Positions 20,678 through 31,153 of a stretch of 64,000 nucleotides of DNA are shown here, in pieces. Numbering within the stretch: position 1 is the stretch's first letter; each line of letters begins with the position of its first letter. Both the position numbers and the translations under genes were made by a program. The stretch covers positions 1 through 64,000 of the forward strand of contig LATQ01000310.1 in the NCBI GenBank assembly GCA_001017865.1, in the 5' to 3' direction. The notes under the pieces are model-generated. The model was given only the letters and a program-made list of their open reading frames with translations, searched no databases and was not told the origin of the DNA. The stretch comes from Rhodococcus sp. IITR03 (GTDB lineage: Bacteria; Actinomycetota; Actinomycetes; Mycobacteriales; Mycobacteriaceae).

Positions 20678-20702
20678 GCCGGGCAGGGGCCTGCCGCCCG
20701 GC
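20678..20702. terminator. GC-rich hairpin between convergent genes
   Basis: GCCGGGC and GCCCGGC flank an 11-base segment that can pair with them in an alternative way. It lies in the 255-base gap where the phosphohydrolase gene and the DUF5313 gene converge. Confidence 0.35.
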
Positions 20703-20754
20703 AATCCGCCAACGTGGGTGAGATAGGCGCCGGTCCGCAACCCTGACTCCGCGT

Positions 20755-21161
20755 TCAGAGCTGCCCGTACTGTCTAGGCTGCGCGACCGAACCGGCGTTC
20801 GTAATCCTCGCGTTCACGCGAGCGCGCGCCTGTGCCTTCGCACTGAGCAGATCCGGATCGAGACCGTGTTGCTGGAGTCGATGACGTTGCCAGATGCTCA
20901 TCAACGCCACAGAAAAGTACATCCAGGGCAAGAGCAGCAACATCATCATCGAGACGGGAATCCATACCGGTCCCGGGATCAGCAGGAACAACAGCAGCAG
21001 CGGGATGACCGGCACATTCCACCGAAGAAGATATCGGCGCACGCCACCCGGCCCCAGGATGTCGTTACGGACCAGTCCTGCATCTGCGGAGGCAAGGGGC
21101 GGCCAACCACATAGGCCAGGCGCTGAATCACGGTAGGTCGTGTGCGAAGTGGGGTCGTCAC
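20755..21161 (-). CDS. DUF5313-like small membrane protein, frameshifted
   Basis: About 135 residues. The N-terminus RPTVIQRLAYVVGRPLPPQMQDWVRND and the following pair of hydrophobic helices (VPVIPLLLLFLLIPGP, then VSMMMLLLLPWMYFSVALMS) match the actinobacterial DUF5313 pattern. The C-terminal tail is basic and cytoplasmic. A G is missing near 21081 (GACTGGGTCC expected). The ATG at 21161 overlaps the stop of the MarR-type gene, so the two form one transcript. The function of the family is unknown to me. Confidence 0.7.
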
Positions 21162-21730
21162 AGCGTTCCCTTCGTTGTATCCGGTGGCTCGGATGGATCT
21201 CGGGACGGACGTCGATCCGAACTGGTTGTTGCATGTGCTGCAGCATCATTGAGACGGGTCAGTGCCCGATGCAGCTCCTGGAGCTCCGCGGGCGAGACAC
21301 CGAGCTTCTCGACTACGGCGACCGGGACTTTCTCGGCTTCGTTCCGCAGGGCGCGACCTCGGGCAGTGAGATCGACGACCAGTTGACGTTCGTCTACACG
21401 ACTGCGCGAACGAGTGATCAGCTGCGAGGCTTCGAGGCGCTTCAACAAAGGTGAGAGCGTGGGCGAGTCCAGCGCCAACGCTTCGCCGATCGCCTTGACC
21501 GACATCGGAGCTTTCCCCCACAGCGCCAACATCACCAGGTATTGCGGGTGAGTGAGCCCCAGCGGCTCGAGGATGGGCCGGTAGACAGCCAGGACGGCCC
21601 GGTTGGCAACGGCAAGCGCGAAGCAGACCTGTCGGTCCAACGCCAAGAGGTCGTCGTTCCCCAGCCCGATCGAAGCGAGGTCACCTGTGGTCACAGGACG
21701 AGCGTACTGGAATCGATCGTGCACGAACAA
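21158..21730 (-). CDS. MarR-family regulator (OhrR-like)
   Basis: 190 residues if read from the TTG at 21730; a GTG at 21695 is another possible start. The core DLLALDRQVCFALAVANRAVLAVYRPILEPLGLTHPQYLVM resembles OhrR-type organic hydroperoxide sensors, including the Cys in the first helix (RQVCFAL) that senses peroxides in that group. The winged HTH follows (MSVKAIGEALALDSPTLSPLLKRLE, then the wing RSRVDERQLVVDL). No ohr peroxidase gene is visible here; the only partner is the DUF5313 protein. CCTGTG-GT-CACAGG at 21685-21698 overlaps the start and may be an autoregulatory site. Confidence 0.85.
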   Translation of the reverse strand: MFVHDRFQYARPVTTGDLASIGLGNDDLLALDRQVCFALAVANRAVLAVYRPILEPLGLTHPQYLVMLALWGKAPMSVKAIGEALALDSPTLSPLLKRLEASQLITRSRSRVDERQLVVDLTARGRALRNEAEKVPVAVVEKLGVSPAELQELHRALTRLNDAAAHATTSSDRRPSRDPSEPPDTTKGTL

Positions 21731-22139
21731 ATCGTGTGCGAGGAATTTTCGAGATGTGCATCACCGGCACGGCCTGCGATGCAGTTCGACATCCGAACAA
21801 GTGCGACTCGCACCTGCGCACCCACTCCGATCGCTCGAAGTGTCGCGAATACCGAACCCAGTGGCGCCACGCGCTTCACCGGCCAGATACTTCACCAGTT
21901 CCCCATCGGGCCGAGCGCGACGAACTCTGCCCGGGCCGGCGGTTCGGCACGATGCAGCGCCTCACGATCGACGGCCGGCATTCCGGACGGCAACGGGCCG
22001 GGAAACGGTGAGTCCCGTCCGCGGGCAAACCACCACCACCGGCGGTGCATCGATCCGGTACATCGACGGTGCGCACGTCACTGGCCCTCGGGCACATCTC
22101 GCACGTAGGTTCCGCCACTGCGCAGGAGGCCGATGCGCC

Positions 22140-22752
22140 TTACTTACAAGGTTGTTCGTCGATCCACTTCTGCAGGCTGTGCCCCAGCGAAGCCAACGAC
22201 CTATCGAGTATGGTCAACACCTCACTGGGGGATGCGGGAGACCTCACTCCCTCGCGCAGGACGGCGAGCACCACGGACTGCACCGCACCCCCGACAGCAG
22301 CCGGCACCACCGCCGCCGGACGCGTACCGACACGGGACGCAACGAACGTCGAGACGACCTCGGACCACACCAACACCGTTGCGCACCCTCGGCCTGGAGT
22401 TCCGGTGAGGCGTCGAGGATCCGAATCTGGCGGTCCAGACGCCCTCGTCGTCGAGTCGGGCCGCTACCGTATCGATCACCCCGGCCCGGATCGCTTCCAT
22501 GACCGGCACCTCATCGCCGACCGTGTCGAAGGCGCTCTGCAGATCGCGGGTGCTTTCCTCGAAAGGAAACCACACGAGTGCCGCTTTGCTGGAGAAGTAC
22601 CGGAAGAAGGTGGTCTTGCTGATCCCTGCGGCCGCAACGATGTCCATGATCGATGTCTCCGCATAGCCCCGTTCGAGAAACAACTCGAACGCGGCGGCCT
22701 CGACCTGCGCACGAGACGACACCTGTGGACGTCCACGTCTGCCGGTAGCCAT
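22140..22752 (-). CDS. TetR-family transcriptional regulator, frameshifted
   Basis: About 204 residues. The HTH is clear: AFELFLERGYAETSIMDIVAAAGISKTTFFRYFSSKAAL (residues about 18-56). Past the HTH the frame changes near 22448 (GTCCTGG read as GTCTGG, giving DRQIRILDASPELQAEG) and again near 22378, after which VLVWSEVVSTFVASRVG runs to the stop at 22140. ATG 22752 begins the usual MATGRRGRP. A palindrome with two GGTACC boxes lies 34 bases upstream and is probably its operator. No obvious target gene is adjacent, apart from what may once have stood in the gap to 23675. Confidence 0.82.
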
Positions 22753-22785
22753 CGCGTTCCCCCCTTTTTCCGACCCGAGACTTGA

Positions 22786-22808
22786 TTTTGGGTACCCGGT
22801 ACCGTAAA
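22786..22808. promoter_or_regulatory. Probable TetR operator with twin GGTACC boxes
   Basis: GGTACC-C-GGTACC (22791-22803) is flanked symmetrically by TTT on the left and AAA on the right, two bases further out. It lies just upstream of the TetR start at 22752 on the minus strand, as expected for autoregulation. Confidence 0.5.
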
Positions 22809-23675
22809 GATAGGCGACGCGCGAAGCGACCGACAACATGATCTTGCGACACCCACCACGACCCGTCACCCCCTGTCGGCGGACCGTGGATCCCGGTCGG
22901 TGAACCGACCCCGTCCCGGATGCCCTGCCTGTCCCCCCTCCTCCAACGGGCAGGGCATCCGGGCCCTCCATACCGTGCGGCGCAGGGCGGGGCTGTGTGC
23001 CATCCGTTCGGTCGATGAGCTCGCCATGTCCCGCCGGTGCCGTTCGCCGGTATTTACCTGCGGGACAGTCGGTATGCCGATCGCTCTCACCGTCCAATCC
23101 CGCCCCCTTATCGGAATCCTCTTTACGTTCACCTGCGAACATGGACGGTACCGCTCATGCAGAAGAGATTCGGACATCCGATCGGAGGGTGCACCATCGA
23201 TGTCGGCTGCTCGTTCGGTTCCGTGGCATGATCGACTTGATTTTCGGAACCGAGTAGCATAATTATGGTTGAACAATCGACTACCGCTGCTGTCGTCCGA
23301 GCCGATCCGCCCGGACGATCAACTCCGGCACGTAGATGGCAGGTCCGACCACGATCGGCAGACCCGTTCTCCCGACGGGACGCCCCGGCTCCACCGGACG
23401 ACCCACGACCAAGGAAGACCGTTTTCTGATGATTTCCAGCCTCGTAATCCAGCCTCTGGCTCGCGCAATCGCAGTCGTGCTGATCGTCGCCGATACCGCC
23501 CTCGCCACCCGAGTGCCGGCCCTACCGACTGGGATGAAGACGCTCCGCCGCCCGGAGCTGACGTCGCAGGGACATCACCCGCACAACGATGTGCCACTTC
23601 CGGCGATCACCGACACGCCAACGCGCCGAACCGGCACAGAGATGACCGAGACCACATCGTGAAGCGTTGTCGGCC
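22809..23675. other. 0.87-kb region without a confident gene; possible LacI-type C-terminal remnant
   Basis: No full gene is supported. On the minus strand, 23281 to about 23400 encodes PAIYVPELIVRADRLG followed by a stop, which resembles the C-terminal end of LacI-family regulators (consensus PxELxVRxST). The upstream sequence does not continue into a LacI protein in any frame I followed. This may be a relic or chance. Confidence 0.25.
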
Positions 23676-24763
23676 TCATACCGTCGCGTGACGAGCAGGA
23701 CCGAGCACGGCGACATTGCCGGGTGCCGCAGCCGCCGGCAGGTCGAGGACCGTCGACGTACGCAAGCGATGCAGCAGGAACGCTGCCCCGAGCCGCTGCG
23801 CCCGAATCCCTCGAACGGGTTGAAACCGAGTGTCGCAGTGATGGTATCGATCCTGCTCTGAAGCGTGCTGTGGTGGATGTTGAGCAGTCGCGCCGCTTCC
23901 CGAACGGACTGCGCAGCGACGACGGCATCGATCGTCTCCATCCCCCAGGCGTAGTGTGCGATGGCCTCGACACGGTCGGCGTCGCTGTGCGGAGCGTGCT
24001 CATCGGCGTCGGCAAGCAGTTCGATCAGACCCCCGTAGGAGTCGGCAACAACCTGGGGTTCCTTCGGGGCTCGGCACAGGCGCAGAGCGACCATCGCGGT
24101 CCGGAACGACCGATCCAACGAGTCCGGCGGCGTGGCTGTTCCGATACCGCACGGCGAAGCGCCGAACGGCGGGTACCGCTCCGGCACAACGATGGCGTGG
24201 ACCGGACCGAACGGGGTGGCAATCACGTCCTCCGGACCGGCGGGATGATTGCGCCACACCGCGAACAGCGGGGCCACCACGAGGCGATACATGCCCGTTG
24301 CCGACAAGCCGAGCGCGCTCGCCGCGGTCAACCGCTCGTCGGGAGTGCTCTCGCGACCGGTGAGTATGCCGAGGTGGCGGCGATTGTCGATCTCCCGGGC
24401 TCCACGCCCGTTCCGGATCCGCACGGCCAGTGCCAAGCGCTCGAGGATGAGTGCGTCGTTCGGCCCAGCAGCACCGTCGCGTTCGAGCCAGACGTCGATG
24501 CCGTCCTCCGACGCCACGTGCAGATTCGAAGGATCTGTCGGCGATTCGCCCTGCACTGCTTCTCCTTTCGGAGTGACTCGTAGAGTCCGCGGCGGGACGC
24601 TCTGCCGGAACCCTGCAGTACAACCGGCCAGCGCGGCAGCGGTTGCCAGCAGGGCACGGGTGTTGACGTTGCCGACGATCAACTCGTCGAAGCACGCGAT
24701 GACACGCAGACCCAAACTGGCGCTGGGATCGAGGCGGGCGATCCGTCCGAGTAGCTCTTGCAT
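23676..24763 (-). CDS. PucR/CdaR-type regulator with C-terminal HTH, frameshifted
   Basis: About 362 residues. The C-terminal helix-turn-helix of the PucR family is visible (AAQSVREAARLLNIHHSTLQSRI, about residue 290). After it comes the usual ...LGFNPFEGFG, then a missing C near 23809 (GCGCCAGCGG expected) and the tail QRLGAAFLLHRLRTSTVLD to TGA at 23676-23678. The N-terminal half (MQELLGRIARLDPSASLGLRVIACFDELI) is the family's variable sensor region. ATG 24763 lies 14 bases after the stop of the alpha/beta hydrolase gene, so both are likely one transcript and this may be its regulator. Confidence 0.78.
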
Positions 24764-24777
24764 GTTCGTTCCTGCCC

Positions 24778-25735
24778 TCAGTCCGCAAGGATTTTCTCGA
24801 CCCAGGTGTTGCGGGTCCGGATCATGGACCGGCCCACGCTGGTGTGCGGGGCGAAAATGTCGCACGCGTGAAAGGCGCCGGACCATACGTGCAACTCGGC
24901 ATCGCCACCGGCTTGCCAGATCCTGTTGGCATAGTCGATCGCCTCGTCCCGGAAGATCTCGGCCGCACCGACGTCGATGAAGGCCGGCGGCAATCCGCGC
25001 AGATTCTGCGCGCGGGCCGGGGCTGCATACGGCGAGACAAGGTCGGTGCCCCGCTGCTCACCCAGCAGGCGGTCCAGCCGGTTTCGTTGCTGATCCGGTC
25101 CCACACACCGATACCGTCGAACTGCTCGATCGAAGCGGTCATGCACCGGTCGTCGAGCATCGGATAGTCGAGCACCTGCCCACACAAACCACCGCGGTCC
25201 CGCGCAGCCAGCGCGAGACCGGCTGCCAGTCCGCCACCGGAGCTGGCACCGGCGACCAGGATCCGGTCCGCCCGCACGTCCAGATCGGTGACATGCGCAG
25301 CCAACCACTCCAGGGCGGCATACATGTCCTCACGCGGGTAGGGTCGGGATACTCAGGGGCCAAACGATAATCGACCGTGACAAGAACCGCCCCCAGTTCG
25401 GTCACCCAGTCCAGCACCAGGTCCAGGCCGCTGAACATGTCTCCGAACATCAATCCTCCGGAGTGCGCGTACAGCACCGCAGGACGGGGCCCGCTGAAGT
25501 CCCGGGAACGAAGCACCGCAGCCTTGACGGCAGCGCCATCACCCCCGGGGAAGGTCACGTCGTTCACCGCGATCCGTCGGCGGTCGAATTCCTCGTCCAT
25601 CGGAGGGGACGCATAGGACGTACGCATGAACTCGATCAGGTCCACAGTGATGGTCGGAGGGAACATACCGCCTACCACAGCCAATCCCGCCTTGAGTTCG
25701 GCATCGAATGGTGGATGGGGCACGGCTCGGGCCAT
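24778..25735 (-). CDS. Alpha/beta hydrolase, hormone-sensitive-lipase family esterase, frameshifted
   Basis: About 319 residues. The oxyanion-hole motif HSGGLMFGD replaces the usual HGGG. YRLAPEYP follows, the nucleophile Ser sits in AGASSGGGLA, and the catalytic His is in WSGAFHACDIFAP. The first frame ends near 25342 (a base missing in GTGGAGG) and a second change lies near 25072 (GCCCTGC read as GCCTGC). The corrected C-terminus is LRGLPPAFIDVGAAEIFRDE, the Asp segment of the triad. It would hydrolyse short-chain or secondary esters. The neighbour downstream is the PucR-type regulator. Confidence 0.83.
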
Positions 25736-25913
25736 CGTCACGTCACCTCCTCGAAGACTCGGATCGAGAATACGGCGGCCGCTCGACTGAGGGACCGCCA
25801 TTCGGCGGGGAAACAGAGCGAAACTGCGCCGCCGCGTCGGTTGAGACACCCATCACAGGTTCGTGAAACTTGGAGCAGCGTCACTGTCGACCGAACGAGA
25901 GGAACAACCTCCC

Positions 25914-27094
25914 ATGTCCGATACCCAGCGCGTTGTCGACTCAGCCCGCGAAGTCATCCACACCACGGTGAACAGCGGTGCCGTGCCCGGAGTAGTAGCG
26001 GGCATGACGAACGACCAGGAAACCCTGTTCATCGAGTCCGCCGGGGTGCGGTCTGTCGACAACGATCAACCGATGACCGATGACACCGTCTTCAGCATCT
26101 TCTCGACCACCAAAGCCCTCACCGGCACCGTGGCGCTGCAACTCGTGGAATCCGGTGATCTCGACCTGGATTCCCCGGCCGAGGAGTACGCGCCCGCGAT
26201 CGGCGAACTCCAGGTCATCGAGGCTTCGACCCGAACGGTGAGCCGCTGCTGCGAGCACCGAAGACCGACATCACGACCCGCCAACTACTGCTGCACACCG
26301 CCGGCTTCGGATACGACTTCTTCAACGAGACGTACAACCGCCTCGCCGAGAACCATGGTCAGCCCAGCATCGTCACCGCCACCAAGGACGCGCTCAAGAC
26401 ACCGCTGCTGTTCGATCCCGGCACCCAGTGGGAGTACGGCTCGAATATCGACTGGGCAGGCCAGGTGGTCGAAGGCATCGTCGGCACCCGCCTCGGCGAG
26501 GCGCTGAAGACACGAGTCCTCGACCCACTCGGCATGACATCGACGTCCTTCGCTCCGTCCGACGACATGCGTACGCGTCTGGCGACCATGCACCAGCGCA
26601 CCGACGACGGGCTCCAGGCCACCGATTTCGTCATCCCCACCCCGCCCGAGGTCGACATGGGTGGGCACGGACTGTTCTCCACCGTCGGTGACTATCTCGC
26701 CTTCATCCGGATGTGGCTCAACGACGGCAAGGCAGACGACGGCACCGTCATCCTCCGCCCCGACACCGTCGAGTGGGCGACCAGAAACGACCTCGGCGAC
26801 CTGACCGTGAAGATGCTTCCGGGTGTCATCGGGTCGCTGTCGAACGACGCCGAGTTCTTCCCTGGCCAGCGCAAGGGCTGGTGCTACACGTTCATGACCA
26901 ACGAAACCGAAGCACCCACGGGCCGTCCCGCAGGCTCTCTCGCCTGGGCAGGCCTGGCCAACCTCTACTACTGGATCGACCGGCACAACAAGATCGGAGG
27001 CTACTGGGCGACGCAGATCTTCCCGTTCGCCGACCCCGGCTCACTCGGTGGTTACCTCGACATGGAGACCGCCGTCTATCGAGCCCTTTCCTGA
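25914..27094 (+). CDS. Serine hydrolase, class C beta-lactamase/esterase family, frameshifted
   Basis: About 393 residues. The nucleophile motif SxxK is FSTTKAL near residue 64, and the second motif YxS/N appears as WEYGSNIDW. The family includes EstB-type esterases and LACTB-like proteins; no signal peptide is seen, so it is likely a cytoplasmic esterase. One G is missing near 26222 (GAGGGCTTC read as GAGGCTTC). ATG 25914 follows GAGAGGAA. It is divergent from the lipase-type gene, so the two esterases may share a promoter region of about 180 bases. Confidence 0.85.
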
Positions 27095-27790
27095 CCCGGT
27101 TCCATCCCAGGCCGCGGCACCGGACATCGACCTCGATCCGTTGACCGCTCGCGTAACCGGCGCGCTCGCCGAACAGCCACACGACGACATCAACGAGATC
27201 GGGTGAAATCCCCCACCCGACGCACGGAAACCACACCGCTGCGGCTGTCGAAACACCCGCAGCGGTGTGGTGTTGCCACGCCGTTCGAGGTCTGGGTGCA
27301 ACAGGTCGAGCGCGAACACCATCTCCCACGGGCTTGCCGCGAGGGCGATCGGTTTCCCGAGGTCGCCCGGAGACGAACCATCCTGCACCCTGATACTCGG
27401 CCATGAGTCCGGTCGGGCTGTGCTGCATACCGATTGCGAGAGAGCAGCCCACCTGCCTGGAAGCGCGCGCCACCGCCACGCTTGCCCAGGGCGTAGGCAG
27501 CTCGACACCACAAACAGATACAACAACGACATCGTGTGTGTTCAACTGTGCCCCGGCACCGCGGTCGCCTCCGGCATGATCGACCACCACGCGATCGTGC
27601 GTGAATTCGATGGTCAGGACCACACATTCAGCCACACCTCCCCGGGCAGACTGAACTACCCGAGCACCTGCGATCAGATCTGGTGCGCCGGAAACCCGCT
27701 CTCCGGCATGAAATCAACTGCACTTCCGACAGTCACCGCTACCGGACGCAAGGCCATAGGACGACTCTCGGATCACCGCATTCTGCGCTA
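27095..27790. other. 0.7-kb region without a supported gene
   Basis: Convergent gap between the serine hydrolase and the AcoR-like regulator. It contains the strong hairpin at 27231-27270. Open frames here (both strands) show no motif I can name. A small remnant gene cannot be excluded. Confidence 0.4.
27231..27270. terminator. Strong hairpin between convergent genes
   Basis: CCACACCGCTGCGG (27231-27244) and CCGCAGCGGTGTGG (27257-27270) form a perfect 14-bp stem with a 12-base loop, 137 bases after the serine hydrolase stop. It could serve both directions. Confidence 0.6.
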
Positions 27791-29544
27791 TCACACGTGG
27801 ATGCCGAACGTGTCGATCTTGCGGTAGAGAGACGACCTCGCGATCCCCAGTAACTTCGCGGCGGCGACGCGATTGCCACCGCTGTCCCGTAGCGCAGCCA
27901 CTATGGCATCGCGCTCGACTCTTTCCATTGCCGTCATCGTCCGGCGAGGCGCGGAGCTGAGCGCTGAAGGCAGATCAGCTACTGCGATCGTTCCCGCGGG
28001 CTTGGCGCGAAGTACGTGATTGAGAGTGTCGACCAGTTCACGGACGTTGCCGGGCCAGTGGTACTTCTTCAGGGTTCGCATTGTGTCGTCGCTGAAAGCG
28101 GTTTCGCGGTGAGGTGCAAGGTGCATTCGGATGATGTCCGGGATGTCATCGGGGTGATGACGCAATGCGGGGACCTCGACGGTGGCGATGAAATGCTCGG
28201 CGAGAGCAGAATTCTGAAGTGCGTCCCCATCAGTGGATGTGGTCGCGACGATCCACCGAGCGGGGTATCGGTGCTGGTCGGCGGATATGAGGTCGGCAAA
28301 GAGCTCATCGGTGCTCGCGTCGAGTCGGTCGATGCGACGAAGGACGATCGTGGTCGCCGCGGAGTCGAGCGCAGTGCGCAATTCCTCGTGAGCGGACTTT
28401 TCAGCAGAGCAATCCACGACGACAATCGGGGCCTGCGGATTCTTGTACAGGTGCATGCCCCGAACGAGAGTGAGTTTGCCGCTTCCGGGTTCACCTTTGA
28501 GGATCACGTTGGCATCTGTCGCGGCGAGGGACGTCAACTCCCCTCGACACCGGTTCCATTGGAGCGAAGACCCCGCCACCCCCGGAAACACGGGAACCGT
28601 GCGCCGGGGTTGCATGGTCTTCGTGGGACACGATGTCGCCTCGACTTCGAGGACGATGCCGGCGATGTCGCCGCCATGTTCGACGAGGGTGCGCTTGACG
28701 GTGATGCTACCTCCGGACGGAAGGCGCAGGTCGAACTGGGCAACTCGTGACGGATCGAGCATCGACTGTGCTTCCTCGCGGAGAAAAGCCTCGTCGATCG
28801 GGTCGAGAAGGCGCGAGCCGATCTCGTTCGACATGAAAACACCGCAACTGAGTGAGTACACCGCCGTCTGCCGGCGCCGACAGGCGACGAGGAACTCGCC
28901 GAGCACGAGCTGTTGCTTGATCGATCCCGTGGCGCGAAGAGCCGACTCGATATCACGAGCCGCTCCAAGGGCGAGCTGGCGCATCAACGGGTTCGATGTG
29001 TGGGTCAAGCCTGTGATGTCGATCAGTCCTTCGACACGACCGGTGGTGGGGTTGTGAATGGGCGCGCCGGCACAGGTGAAGTACTGGATCGATTCGTGAT
29101 AGTGCTGAGCGCCGTCGACGTAGACGGCCATCCCGGTCTCGAGGCTGTGCCCACTCCATTGGTACCGACGAGCTCTTCGGCGTAGGTGAACCCGGGAGCG
29201 AAGTACACCTTGTCCAGCTTCGCGGCGAGGACGGGATCATTGTCCCGCCGGACCAGCACACGCGCATGCTCGTCACTCAACGCGACACTGAGGGACATGT
29301 CGGACAGGTCGTCATGGAGCCGATCGAGGATCGGCAGGGCGCATTGCACCAGTCGTCGGCGAAGGTCGAGGTCTTCGACGTACTGCAGCTGTGGAAGGTG
29401 CGAGCCGTCCGGGATGACACCCGCCTGACGTGAGCGTCGCCATGACTGTGCGATGAGGGGCGAGACGTCCTCGGAGGGGGAACCGGCGAGGTCATGGAGG
29501 TGCCGGGTGGTGGTCACACGGCGTCGGCGGTTGTCACTGTCCAT
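27791..29544 (-). CDS. AcoR-like regulator (GAF, AAA-type, Fis HTH), frameshifted
   Basis: About 584 residues. An N-terminal GAF-type sensor (about 70-220, with YAEELVGTNGVGTALE) is followed by an NtrC-like ATPase region with Walker A GEPGSGK and HWPGNVREL, and a C-terminal Fis helix-turn-helix (SGGNRVAAAKLLGIARSSLYRKI). The GAFTGA loop that contacts sigma-54 is not present, which fits actinobacteria, where such proteins act without sigma-54. One C is missing near 29151 (GCCCTCG read as GCCTCG). ATG 29544 follows AAGGAAA. A TGTCCCA-N5-GGACA site lies 65 bases upstream, and a matching one lies upstream of the monooxygenase gene. Probably it activates the ketone-degradation genes. Confidence 0.85.
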
Positions 29545-29607
29545 CACATTTCCTTGCAGGTCGCAGTACTGTCATCCCCCCCAATGTGCCGCACATCACA
29601 TTCTATG

Positions 29608-29628
29608 GATGTCCCAGAATAGGACATC
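29608..29628. promoter_or_regulatory. Operator-like inverted repeat upstream of the AcoR-like gene
   Basis: GATGTCC, seven bases, GGACATC: perfect 7-bp arms. The core TGTCCCA-N5-GGACA starts at 29610 and is repeated at 32862-32878 at the same distance from the next start codon. Probably the binding site of the AcoR-like regulator. Confidence 0.6.
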
Positions 29629-29791
29629 AACCTGCCGTCTCCAACGGCAGTAGCGGGGGCGGGTACGACCACCCCGCCGGCCGGAGGTCGGCACTCGCGG
29701 TCCGCACCGCGCCTACTCCCCGGACCACCGACTGCCGGGATCCGGGGTATCAGGAGACTGACGTCAGGTCGTCGACGGCGACCGGATCACC

Positions 29792-29825
29792 GGGCTCGGC
29801 TTCACCCCCAGGGGAAGCCGAGCCC
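29792..29825 (-). terminator. Terminator of the monooxygenase/hydrolase operon
   Basis: GGGCTCGGCTTC (29792-29803) pairs perfectly with GAAGCCGAGCCC (29814-29825). It lies about 150 bases beyond the stop of the alpha/beta hydrolase gene on the minus strand. Confidence 0.65.
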
Positions 29826-29971
29826 GTTCCATCACCTGCCCCGCCCTACGCATAGAGGTCGACATCGCCGGCAACCGCGCGAGAATCTCGATGTTCTCTG
29901 CCGCCACGACCGCCGGCGGGCACACTCACTACCGTCCCGCCCACGTGGACCGTTGTCGTGGCGGCACCGCT

Positions 29972-31033
29972 TCAGACCTCGATCGCGAGAAGATCCGCAA
30001 GGTGGCGGTCGATCTGCGGCATGTAGGTCGGAGCGACAGCGAACAGACCCAGATGCCCGAGCACATCTTCGACCACGCGCAGTTCACTGCCCTTGATCAG
30101 TTCCTGCTCGGCAGCACAGTCGCGGACCGGGAACAACTGGTCTTCGTCGATGGGAATCACGAAGGTCTTGGCGGTGATCCGTCCGAGTGCAGCGGCCAGG
30201 TCTCCCCCGGTATGCCGGGAGACGTCACCACGTTGCCAGGCCCAGGATTGAGTGAGGAGTGCGTTGGGATCCATCGCCGTGAAGTAGGGCTCGAGGAATC
30301 CGGTCAGGAACGCGTCCAGGGAATCGAACTCCATTGCTCGCCATACTTCTTGCTTCCAGAACTCGGTCGAGAATCCGAGCACTCCCCAGATGTGAGCCTG
30401 CCTGGTGAGGCCGTCGACGACCTGCGTATGCGAGGTGTATTCGCCGCCGTTCCAGCCCGGATCCGACAGGATCGCTTCGCGCATGATCTCCGCGATCAGG
30501 AAATCACCGGGAGTGTTGCGTGCCGTACCGGCAATCGGTGCGGCGCGCAGAACCTTCTCGGGGAACCTCACCGCCCATTCGTAGGTCTGTTGAGCTCCCA
30601 TGGAGCCTCCCGTCACCAACGCGAGGCGTTCGATACCGAAATGCTCCCGGAGCAGCCGCTCCTGGGCCACGACATTGTCCCTGATCCGAACACGAGGGAA
30701 CTTCGACATGGCGATACCTGCGTTGACGCCGGTGGCGTTGTGCGGAGACGTCGACAGACCGTTGCCGATCTGATCCACGCAGACGATGAAATACTTGTTC
30801 GGGTCGAGAGCATGGTCAGGACCGATGTATGCGTCACGCCAGATCTGATGGGTCCCCGAGTACCAGGTGGGGATGAGGATTGCGTTGTCCTTGGCTTCGT
30901 TCAGCGTTCCGAACGTTGCCACCGCGAGCCGGCAGTCCGGGATCGAGCCACCCTCCTCGAGGTCGAGGGCTCCGATGCCGATCAGGTCGTAATCACCGTG
31001 GAAGTCGTGCGTGTAGTACGGGTTATCGATCAT
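29972..31033 (-). CDS. Alpha/beta hydrolase of the MetX (homoserine acetyltransferase) family
   Basis: Intact, 353 residues. The nucleophile Ser is in TGGSMGAQQTYEW (near 143), the acid in PIDEDQLFP and the His in LGHLGLFA near the C-terminus, the arrangement of MetX-type enzymes. The window shows no methionine genes; the gene follows the Baeyer-Villiger monooxygenase with 120 bases between, so hydrolysis of the ester made by that enzyme is the more likely role. ATG 31033 follows AGGAGG. A strong hairpin lies downstream. Confidence 0.85.
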   Translation of the reverse strand: MIDNPYYTHDFHGDYDLIGIGALDLEEGGSIPDCRLAVATFGTLNEAKDNAILIPTWYSGTHQIWRDAYIGPDHALDPNKYFIVCVDQIGNGLSTSPHNATGVNAGIAMSKFPRVRIRDNVVAQERLLREHFGIERLALVTGGSMGAQQTYEWAVRFPEKVLRAAPIAGTARNTPGDFLIAEIMREAILSDPGWNGGEYTSHTQVVDGLTRQAHIWGVLGFSTEFWKQEVWRAMEFDSLDAFLTGFLEPYFTAMDPNALLTQSWAWQRGDVSRHTGGDLAAALGRITAKTFVIPIDEDQLFPVRDCAAEQELIKGSELRVVEDVLGHLGLFAVAPTYMPQIDRHLADLLAIEV

Positions 31034-31153
31034 CGAGATCGTCCTCCTGAGCTATGAGAAAGCGGTAGCAGCGCGTGCTCACCCAATGGACATGCACCTA
31101 CGCCGCCGTGAGACGAGCAGTGGTCGACCGCAGGGGTCGGATATCCGAGAAGG

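Noticed and set aside
26892..27635. A 247-residue minus-strand frame
   Set aside because: It overlaps the C-terminus of the serine hydrolase, has no motif and lacks a plausible start.
29972..31033. Homoserine O-acetyltransferase for methionine synthesis
   Set aside because: No methionine genes are nearby, and the gene is in an operon-like unit with a Baeyer-Villiger monooxygenase, which favours ester hydrolysis.
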